The position numbers were made by a program, and so were the translations under genes. Under the pieces are notes generated by a model, which ran no database searches, was not told the DNA's origin, and saw only the letters and a program-made list of their open reading frames with translations. DNA of 6,581 nucleotides from an uncultured Magnetococcales bacterium. GTDB taxonomy: Bacteria > Pseudomonadota > Magnetococcia > Magnetococcales > Magnetaquicoccaceae. The stretch lies in NCBI GenBank assembly GCA_903913345.1, contig CAIWLA010000087.1, positions 1 to 6,581 on the forward strand. The letters run 5' to 3'. Positions 1 to 5,565 of this stretch are shown one piece after another (the first letter of the stretch is position 1; the number at the start of each line of letters is the position of its first letter).

Positions 1-2070
1 ATCGGCATCGGCCAGTGCGAGCGTACCCGAAGTGGCCCCACCCAAGGCCACGGTTGTGGTATCGGTGGGTTTGACATTGACCGTGGCGGCTGAAATGGTA
101 CCACTGACACCAAAACTGGTGGTCAGACCATCAACGGTAACTGTCCGATTGGTGGCCGCAATGGTCCCACCCACCGAAACGGTTGGCCCGGAAAGGGTGA
201 CGGCACCGGTGGCACCGTTAGCCGTGAGGGTTCCCCCCACCGTAACCGTTGGACCGGAAAGGGTCACAGCACCGGAGGCCGTGATATTGCCGGATAAGGT
301 CAGCGAGGCAGATCCGGTGGTACTCAGATTGACCGTACCGCCAGTGAGGGTTTTTCCACTGGAAAGACCCACGCTGGCCCCAGTACCGGTTACCGTGATT
401 GCGCCTGCCCCGGCACCGACATCACCGAGCAAATTGATATTACCACCCGCACTGGAAATGGATACCCCACCCGCACCAGAGACCGTACCCAGGTTGATTG
501 TGGTGGCAGCAGTCGCTCCAGAGGCACTCAGGGTCAGTGTGCCACCATTCATATTCACCGTGGCGGGTGACAGATCGATGGTGCTGGGCGAACCACCAGA
601 AACCAGGGAGAGGGTCAGATTGTGACCGCCACCTGTGAAGGATCCTGTCCACACAATATTGTCAGTGGCCTGCAAGGTCAGATTGGCCGATGAAGTCAAT
701 GTCTGGACGGTGGAATTGGTGATGGTGCCCGATGACGAGGTATCAGAACCCGCATCGGCCCCGTTTTTGATCAACAGGTCAGTGGGATCAATCAACAACG
801 TCCCCCATCCCCCGCCCCCGGTCAGGTCCATCTGGCTGGACTGAATGCTGACCTGATTGCCGCTCAACTCCACATTACCGCCCTTGCCCGACCCCGCGCC
901 GCCGCGCCCGGAAATGGTGGCATCTTTGGCAAATATCATTGTGCCATCGGCCCAGGTTTTTACGGATCCCGCGTTGGCATCGGGACCGGCCGCATCGACC
1001 CGGATGGATGAACCACCCTGCAAGGCGATATCATGGGTGGCGGTGATGGCCACCGAACCCCCATTGGCCCCAGCCTCGGCCCCGGACGCATCCAGGGTGC
1101 CGCTGTTGACCACATCGCCCCCCGTCCCGACCAGCACAATCTTGCCACCCTGATTGACCAACCCCTTGGCCTCGACCACCCCCTCGTTGTTGACCACCGT
1201 GCCGATCAAATTCGAGGCCGTCGAGGCCCCCATATAGACCGTGCCGCCCTCGGCCTGAATGACCCCCTTGTTCTGGACCAGGGCATTCACGGCGGCCTTG
1301 TTGACGGAAAAACTCAGCAGACCATCCCCGGCAAAGTCCAGGGTGACTTGATCGCCCGCCGCCAGACCCACCGAACCGGCACGGGCGGAGATGACCCCCT
1401 CATTCAACGCCTGGGGACCAACCAGGGCCACAAAACCCCCATTGGCAGCAGTAATGTTCCCCTGGTTGCGCACACTGCCCGCCGTGCCGTCATTGGTGAA
1501 GATATAACGACCTGCCAGAAAATCCTGATTGGCAATGTTCAAGGTGCTGGCCACCAGACCACCCAAATCCACCTGGGCGGAACCCCCAAACAGGATGCCG
1601 TGCGGGTTGACCAGAAACACCTGGCCATTGGCCGTCAACCGCCCCAGGATGGAGGAGGGATCCTCACCGACCACCCGGTTCAAGGCCACCGAACTCGCCG
1701 AAGGTTGCTGGAAAGTGACCGCCTCATTGGCCATGATGCTGAACGATCGCCAATCCACCACCAATCGATTGGTGGATTGATCAATGCGCAGGGTGTTGGC
1801 ATTGGGATTGGTAATGGTGGCCGCCCCCGCTGCAACGGAACCATCCTGGGGCAGGGCATAGGCCTGATTGCCCACTCCGGCGATAATCGCCCCCGCCAAC
1901 AGAGTGAGACCACGTCGACCGCGACACCGCTCGGCAGCGGGTCGTCGAGGGGAGATGCCCGATTCCTGCACCGCGCGCTTCAGATAAAAAGGACGGTCAG
2001 ACACGAATTGCCCGGCTTTCGTCAATCCGGTCGGAGAGGAAAACGGCACCGCTAATCGATTCTTGCTCAT
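1..2070 (-). CDS. TpsA-type filamentous haemagglutinin-like exoprotein, N-terminal part (3' end outside the window)
   Basis: Secreted partner of a two-partner secretion (type Vb) system, likely a surface adhesin. The frame runs without a stop from ATG at 2070 to the window edge (690 codons), and AGAGGG sits 7 nt before the start. Residues 1-72 form a signal sequence with a long basic N-region, a hydrophobic core (LTLLAGAIIAGVG, 55-67) and a likely cut after AYA (70-72), leaving a mature start of LPQDG. The N-region does not match the usual ESPR consensus. The TPS/haemagglutination-activity domain follows (about 73-260): VVDWRSFSI near 113-123, NRVVGEDPSSILGRL at 131-145, and VNPHGILFGG at 154-163, where family members usually have NPNG. 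After it come beta-helix rungs of the NxGxIxAxxG type (about 186-400), the GTLLIDPTDLLI boundary (423-434) and a Ser/Thr/Gly/Val-rich helix. The only cysteine seen is in the signal region. It follows tpsB by 74 nt. Its actual activity and target cannot be judged without the C-terminus. Confidence 0.93.
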   Translation of the reverse strand, partial: MSKNRLAVPFSSPTGLTKAGQFVSDRPFYLKRAVQESGISPRRPAAERCRGRRGLTLLAGAIIAGVGNQAYALPQDGSVAAGAATITNPNANTLRIDQSTNRLVVDWRSFSIMANEAVTFQQPSASSVALNRVVGEDPSSILGRLTANGQVFLVNPHGILFGGSAQVDLGGLVASTLNIANQDFLAGRYIFTNDGTAGSVRNQGNITAANGGFVALVGPQALNEGVISARAGSVGLAAGDQVTLDFAGDGLLSFSVNKAAVNALVQNKGVIQAEGGTVYMGASTASNLIGTVVNNEGVVEAKGLVNQGGKIVLVGTGGDVVNSGTLDASGAEAGANGGSVAITATHDIALQGGSSIRVDAAGPDANAGSVKTWADGTMIFAKDATISGRGGAGSGKGGNVELSGNQVSIQSSQMDLTGGGGWGTLLIDPTDLLIKNGADAGSDTSSSGTITNSTVQTLTSSANLTLQATDNIVWTGSFTGGGHNLTLSLVSGGSPSTIDLSPATVNMNGGTLTLSASGATAATTINLGTVSGAGGVSISSAGGNINLLGDVGAGAGAITVTGTGASVGLSSGKTLTGGTVNLSTTGSASLTLSGNITASGAVTLSGPTVTVGGTLTANGATGAVTLSGPTVSVGGTIAATNRTVTVDGLTTSFGVSGTISAATVNVKPTDTTTVALGGATSGTLALADAD
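163..273 (-). repeat. Two imperfect 45-nt repeats with 66-nt period inside tpsA
   Basis: Two copies, at 229-273 and 163-207, encode GAVTLSGPTVTVGGT and GAVTLSGPTVSVGGT, with one residue differing. The starts are 66 nt (22 codons) apart and the DNA differs mostly at third positions. This fits duplicated rungs of the TpsA beta-helix, kept by selection on the protein. Further copies may follow beyond the window edge. Confidence 0.75.
1751..1779. repeat. 18-bp perfect palindrome nested in a 9-bp inverted repeat, within tpsA
   Basis: Positions 1758-1775 read CCACCAATCGATTGGTGG, a perfect 18-bp palindrome. Overlapping it, CAATCCACC (1751-1759) is the exact reverse complement of GGTGGATTG (1771-1779), with an 11-nt spacer, so two alternative pairings exist. 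It lies in codons for the TNRLVVDW stretch of the TPS domain, about 300 nt into tpsA. The structure is visible; any function in DNA or mRNA is not known. Confidence 0.6.
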
Positions 2071-2077
2071 GGAGTGA

Positions 2078-2083
2078 CCCTCT
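2078..2083 (-). promoter_or_regulatory. Ribosome binding site of tpsA
   Basis: The minus strand reads AGAGGG 7 nt before the ATG at 2068-2070, which supports this start for TpsA despite its unusually long signal N-region. The rest of the tpsB-tpsA gap (2084-2144) is AT-richer. I see neither a convincing promoter nor a terminator in it, which favours co-transcription with tpsB. Confidence 0.7.
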
Positions 2084-2144
2084 GTCGGTTCAGTTGTCTT
2101 AAAACCCAACACATCAATATTTTGGATAAACTAAAGGAACGCCG

Positions 2145-3845
2145 TCAAAACCACTTGACAAGCTGGATCCATGTCCGGCTGCCGCCCTGGCGCGAATCAG
2201 AGGTGACCGGCTCATTTCCCAACTGCGTGGCCAGGTTCCACTTGATGGAAAATTGATGGGGGGTATTGAACAGATTCAACCCCACGCCCACACCGGACAA
2301 AGTCCGGTCGGTCTCGGTGCCGGGCACCGGGGTATTGAGGTGTACACCACCCACATCGCCAAACAGGACAGCCTGAGTCGTGGAACCGAGCAACGCCTCC
2401 CCGAACGGCAAATCATAGCGCAGATCCGCACTCAACAGAAAGCCACTGTCACCGCTTCCCTCGCCCTGGGGATAGGCCCGCACACCACTGGGACCACCCA
2501 GGCGAAACTGCTCCGAGGAGATCAAATTATCCCCACTGTATTGACCAGACCCGGCGACATAGAGGCTGGCCGGGCCAAACAGACTTTGCAGACGGGCCAT
2601 GCTGGCATTCAGCTTGTTGTTGGAACCCTGCCCCACGGAGGTAACAGGCAAGGAATTGTTGACAATGTGGCCGAGACTGAGTTCATAGGTGTTCATGCCA
2701 CCACCACCCCAACCATCCCGCAGATCCCCGGAGACCGAAGCGGTATAGACATCCGGTCTCTCCCTGGTGGAGAGGATGCCCCCCACCTCCTGATTGGACA
2801 GCTTGCGGTCCCAGGCCAATTGCCCATAGAGATTATAGAGTCGCGAGCGAATGAACGGATGCGAGGCAAACAGACCATAAGAGCTGCCATCGCCGCCAAT
2901 GGTGGACAAATTTCCGTTCAGGTCGTAGTTCATTTCGGAATAGTACCCACCAACGCGGGTTCCCATCGTATTGACCGGGAGGGCATAGCCAACCCGCCCA
3001 AACCACATCTTGTCCTCCGAAGTGATGCCACGCAAAGTGATCTGGTCCCCGATGCCCAACGGGTTGTTGACATTGAGCGTCAACCCGCCCCGATAATCCC
3101 CGGTATATTGAGAACCATAATTGCTCACATCCAGACTGCCCGAAAAAAGCGGCTGCCCGGTCGTCACCACATCGAGGTCGGAGGTACCTGGAGCCTTCCC
3201 CGGTTTCATGGTGGATTGGACCGCAACACCGGGCACATCGCCGAGCAACAACAGTCTGCGTTCCACATCTTTGGCGAGGAGAACCTCCTCAGTGGCGAGT
3301 GGGGCAAGGAACTCCCGTGCCCGTTCTTCGGAGAAACGTTCTGTGCCATTGACATGGACGGCACCGAGACGGCCCTCCACAACCGCGATGTGCAGCACGA
3401 CCGCACCCTCCTTGTTCGGAGTCAACTCCTGAGGGGGCAGATAGGCCGTTGCAACGAAATAGCCCTGATCTCGATAAAAACCGGTCAGCCGTTGGACTGC
3501 ATCGTTGAGTTCGGCAAAGGTCAACTCGCGTCCCTTGAAAGAATCGAGCAATTCGAGGAGACGATCCTGGGGAAATACGGTTGCCCCGGTGATATGAAAA
3601 GAGTCAACACGGACCTTGACACCGTTGTCTCGCACCGGTCCATTTTTGTCACCCCCCTGTGAACCATCCAGATTGATGGCCGGCGGTGCCTTGGGAGGGC
3701 CTTCCACCGGCTTCTCCAGGATGTTCATCAGTGCCCCAGGCTCCAGTGGCGCAGCCGCCACATCGGAAAAGCCCACAGACAGCAACAGGGCAGTCGCCGC
3801 CCCTGTTCGCCATACACCCACCCGCCAGCCTTCATTAACTATCAT
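2145..3845 (-). CDS. TpsB outer-membrane transporter of the two-partner secretion system (ShlB/FhaC/HecB family)
   Basis: An Omp85-superfamily outer-membrane pore that recognises its TpsA partner in the periplasm and moves it to the surface; 566 aa, the usual family size. Domains: Sec signal peptide (1 to about 32, core near ATALLLSVGF, cut around AAA 30-32); Pro-rich linker (about 48-56); POTRA1 (about 76-157; VDSFHITGATVFP, then GYFVATAYLPPQ); POTRA2 (about 158-231; GAVHVNG to DLDVVTTGQP); 16-strand-type barrel (about 232-566), opening with SNYGSQYTGDYRGG. GVRAYPQGEGSGDSG (454-468) matches the conserved loop-6 motif of the subgroup that has VRAYP rather than VRGY/F. The chain ends in aromatic WF, as expected for BAM-assembled barrels. 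The frame is open back to 3977, but the start at 3845 is preferred because a signal peptide begins right there and AGGGGA lies 5 nt upstream. The product of the next gene downstream is its evident substrate. Confidence 0.95.
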   Translation of the reverse strand: MIVNEGWRVGVWRTGAATALLLSVGFSDVAAAPLEPGALMNILEKPVEGPPKAPPAINLDGSQGGDKNGPVRDNGVKVRVDSFHITGATVFPQDRLLELLDSFKGRELTFAELNDAVQRLTGFYRDQGYFVATAYLPPQELTPNKEGAVVLHIAVVEGRLGAVHVNGTERFSEERAREFLAPLATEEVLLAKDVERRLLLLGDVPGVAVQSTMKPGKAPGTSDLDVVTTGQPLFSGSLDVSNYGSQYTGDYRGGLTLNVNNPLGIGDQITLRGITSEDKMWFGRVGYALPVNTMGTRVGGYYSEMNYDLNGNLSTIGGDGSSYGLFASHPFIRSRLYNLYGQLAWDRKLSNQEVGGILSTRERPDVYTASVSGDLRDGWGGGGMNTYELSLGHIVNNSLPVTSVGQGSNNKLNASMARLQSLFGPASLYVAGSGQYSGDNLISSEQFRLGGPSGVRAYPQGEGSGDSGFLLSADLRYDLPFGEALLGSTTQAVLFGDVGGVHLNTPVPGTETDRTLSGVGVGLNLFNTPHQFSIKWNLATQLGNEPVTSDSRQGGSRTWIQLVKWF

Positions 3846-4101
3846 ACTCGTCCCCTGGCAATGCATAATTAATCCCGCCAACGCTTCCCCCATACGGTGC
3901 CCAATGCACCACGTACCCGGATATTTTATCGAGATCCAACCAAAAACTCCCTGGGGAAGGGGCACTGTACCCATCATTCAGACAGCCTGTCAACCCCGTC
4001 ACTTCGCCCCACATCCCCTGGAATGCCATGGTTTGTTTCGTTAACCAGTATCGTGGCCACACCCCGTGCGGACCATCCCTCGCTTGGCCCCCTGGTGCCA
4101 T
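3835..4101 (-). CDS. Possible 88-aa upstream ORF overlapping the tpsB start (unrecognised, weak)
   Basis: I do not recognise this product. For it: the ATG at 4101 is preceded by AGGGG at 6 nt spacing; a promoter-like sequence lies about 36 nt upstream; and its TAA stop falls inside the tpsB start region (11-nt overlap), an arrangement seen in translationally coupled pairs. Against it: codon use is less GC-biased at third positions than in the neighbours, the frame contains a promoter-like sequence, other frames are also open here by chance, and no motif, signal peptide or membrane segment is visible. The second half is rich in Gly, Tyr, Trp and Asp (for example LDLDKISGYVVHWAPYGG). It may be a small coupled protein, a leader ORF, or chance. 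Confidence 0.22.
   Translation of the reverse strand: MAPGGQARDGPHGVWPRYWLTKQTMAFQGMWGEVTGLTGCLNDGYSAPSPGSFWLDLDKISGYVVHWAPYGGSVGGINYALPGDEYDS
3851..3856 (-). promoter_or_regulatory. Ribosome binding site fixing the tpsB start
   Basis: The minus strand reads AGGGGA 5 nt before the ATG at 3843-3845. Together with the signal peptide that begins at this ATG, it argues against the in-frame start 44 codons upstream at 3977. Confidence 0.75.
3964..3993 (-). promoter_or_regulatory. Candidate sigma70 promoter upstream of tpsB (proximal)
   Basis: On the minus strand, TTGACA (3988-3993) is a perfect -35 box. It is followed by an 18-nt spacer and TACAGT (3964-3969) as a 4/6 -10 box. Transcription would start near 3957, giving a leader of about 110 nt before tpsB. 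The call rests on consensus match alone. Confidence 0.45.
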
Positions 4102-4136
4102 TAAAAACCCCTAGACCCAGACGGACATCCGATCTA

Positions 4137-4166
4137 TTTGTACACGAATATTGGGGGCAAAGTCAA
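4137..4166 (-). promoter_or_regulatory. Candidate sigma70 promoter upstream of tpsB (distal)
   Basis: On the minus strand, TTGACT (4161-4166) serves as -35, with an 18-nt spacer and TACAAA (4137-4142) as -10. Transcription would begin near 4130, about 30 nt before the weak 88-aa ORF and about 285 nt before tpsB. The -35 box is itself one arm of the AGTCAA/TTGACT dyad, so a regulator bound there would probably block or modulate this promoter. Confidence 0.4.
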
Positions 4167-4190
4167 CATAATTTTTGACTGGTGAGTCAA
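4161..4190. promoter_or_regulatory. Three AGTCAA/TTGACT half-sites, possible operator
   Basis: On the plus strand, AGTCAA occurs at 4161-4166, TTGACT at 4175-4180 and AGTCAA at 4185-4190. The first pair forms a dyad with an 8-nt spacer, and the second pair an inverted repeat with a 4-nt spacer. AGTCAACAT is also repeated directly at 4161-4169 and 4185-4193, a 24-nt shift. Clustered half-sites over a -35 box resemble a transcription factor binding region. The regulator is not identifiable. Confidence 0.4.
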
Positions 4191-4218
4191 CATCGAATCC
4201 GTTTTTTCTGTATGTTTT

Positions 4219-5565
4219 TCAAACCGCCTGGTCCACCAGCGAAGCAAAGGCCCGCCCCCGCTCTTCAAAGTTGATGAATTGATTGTAACTGGGCGCGCCG
4301 GGTGAGAAAAGACAGATTCGCCCCATCGGCGTGACCGCCAGGGCACTCTGCACCGCCTCGGCCAGGGTGGACACCTCGATGAGCGAGGGATGCGCACCAC
4401 CGCGCTGCCGGACCAGATCCGCCACCCTGAAACCCGTATCCGGAAGCAAAATGAGGGAGTGTACCCCACCACTCTCCAGGATCTCCACCAGCGGCGTATA
4501 GTCAAATCCCCGATCCTTCCCCCCGACAATCAAGGTGGCCACCCGTGGCATGAAGGCCTGCAAGGCGACCACCGTGGCCTCCGGTGCCGTCGAAATGGCA
4601 TCATTGATCCACTGAATACCCCGATGATACCCCATATCCGCCAATCGATAGGGCAACCCCTCGAACCGCTCCAATACCCGCTGCACAGGACCACTGTCCA
4701 CCCCCAACAGCTCCGCTGCGGCCAAGACGGCACAACTGTTTTCCCGATTGTGCCGACCCGGCAGCCGCATCTGGGCATCATTGAACAAACGCACCGCCCC
4801 CCGATAAAACCACCCATCCGCAAAATGAATCCCGGTCGCTGTGTGAATCTCCTCCTCTGGTTGAACGATCCGCTGCGGGGGCATCCAGGCCACTGCCCGA
4901 TGGTCTATGCGCAGACGATCACCGGACAACTGGGTCGTGGCGAGACGCATCTTGGCCTGATAATAGGCCGCAACCGAACCGTGCCAGTCCATGTGTTCGG
5001 GAAACAGGTTCAAAATGACGGCAATCGACGGTCCCACCACCAGATCGGCACATTGATAACTGGACATTTCCAGAACCGTGATCGCCCGTTGGGCCAGGAC
5101 CGCCTCCAGATGATCCAAGGCCGCCACCCCAATGTTGCCCAGCAAAAAAACCGGCAAACCCGCCTCACGCAGGGTTTCATACAACAGGGTGCTGGTCGTG
5201 CTCTTCCCCTTGCTCCCCGTCATTCCGACCAGGGGCAACCGGGCATGGCGTATCTCTGCCATATAGATATTGGTCGGGGTGGTCTGCACCAGACCCAGAC
5301 CATCGGCCAACCGCCGCACCGGATGGGCAGGGGAAAATCCGGGTGAACGGAGCAGAATATCCACCTCTTGCAAACCCGCTGCCGCCTGCTCTCCCGACCA
5401 GCAGACCACATCCCCCGCTGTCGCGGGGGGAGTGAACGGTTTCTCGGTCAACAGATGGACCGGCCGCTCATGTCCAGCCCGGCGCAAGGCGGTCAGCAGG
5501 GCATGTCCCTCCACCCCCATGCCCAGAATGCCGATACGACGATCAATGAGTTCGCAAATACGCAT
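4219..5565 (-). CDS. murD2: UDP-N-acetylmuramoyl-L-alanine--L-glutamate ligase (MurD2-type Mur ligase)
   Basis: Cytoplasmic peptidoglycan precursor enzyme: ATP-dependent addition of glutamate to UDP-MurNAc-L-Ala. In the MurD2 family the substrate is L-Glu, unlike D-Glu for classical MurD. Length is 448 aa, normal for MurD. The N-terminal Rossmann-like domain has RIGILGMGVEGHA (10-22) and SPGFSP (74-79). The central ATPase domain has GMTGSKGKSTT (114-124, P-loop), EMSSYQ (166-171), LNLFPEHMDWH (185-195) and Lys205, at the place of the carbamylated lysine of Mur ligases; GRHNRENS (270-277) follows. The C-terminal domain has INDAISTAPEAT (320-331), GGKDRGFDY (348-356) and SPGAPSYNQFINFEERG (421-437). 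The start at 5565 is chosen because GGAGGT lies 9 nt before it; the frame is open further upstream but there shadows murL. It overlaps murL by 23 nt. Assignment to MurD2 rather than MurD rests on the adjacent murL and the altered glutamate-site motifs. Confidence 0.9.
   Translation of the reverse strand: MRICELIDRRIGILGMGVEGHALLTALRRAGHERPVHLLTEKPFTPPATAGDVVCWSGEQAAAGLQEVDILLRSPGFSPAHPVRRLADGLGLVQTTPTNIYMAEIRHARLPLVGMTGSKGKSTTSTLLYETLREAGLPVFLLGNIGVAALDHLEAVLAQRAITVLEMSSYQCADLVVGPSIAVILNLFPEHMDWHGSVAAYYQAKMRLATTQLSGDRLRIDHRAVAWMPPQRIVQPEEEIHTATGIHFADGWFYRGAVRLFNDAQMRLPGRHNRENSCAVLAAAELLGVDSGPVQRVLERFEGLPYRLADMGYHRGIQWINDAISTAPEATVVALQAFMPRVATLIVGGKDRGFDYTPLVEILESGGVHSLILLPDTGFRVADLVRQRGGAHPSLIEVSTLAEAVQSALAVTPMGRICLFSPGAPSYNQFINFEERGRAFASLVDQAV

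Larger units (their letters stand above)
3846..4218. other. Intergenic region between murD2 and tpsB
   Basis: This 373-nt gap carries no confidently called gene. It is AT-richer near the murD2 end. It contains two minus-strand promoter candidates (4137-4166 and 3964-3993), the AGTCAA half-site cluster (4161-4190), a small GGTGC/GCACC hairpin (3896-3910) and the weak ORF described at 3835-4101. No GC stem followed by a T-run was found after the murD2 stop, so read-through from the mur genes into tpsB cannot be excluded. Confidence 0.7.

Noticed and set aside
32..625. 197-codon plus-strand open frame at the window start
   Set aside because: A Val/Pro/Thr-rich translation antisense to the tpsA repeats. 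The minus frame is open throughout and continues an identified protein.
1033..2055. 340-codon plus-strand open frame opposite tpsA
   Set aside because: It is antisense to the conserved TPS domain. The His/Arg/Gly/Gln-rich translation mirrors the repetitive coding strand and shows no motif.
2253..3662. 469-codon plus-strand open frame opposite tpsB
   Set aside because: It lies wholly antisense to a clearly homologous TpsB with all expected domains. Its product is rich in His, Gln, Arg, Gly and Pro, has no recognisable domain, and looks like a GC-rich shadow frame.
3846..3977. 44-codon N-terminal extension of the tpsB frame
   Set aside because: It would place a normal signal peptide in the interior of the protein. 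The ATG at 3845 has AGGGGA at 5 nt spacing and begins exactly at the signal peptide.
4175..4190. TTGACT-GGTG-AGTCAA hairpin as a murD2 terminator
   Set aside because: The stem is only 6 bp with three G-C/A-T-mixed pairs, and on the minus strand it is followed by an A-rich rather than T-rich stretch. It fits an operator half-site pair better than an intrinsic terminator.
4390..5346. 318-codon plus-strand open frame opposite murD2
   Set aside because: It is antisense to a Mur ligase with intact motifs. Its composition is typical of a shadow frame and no domain is seen.
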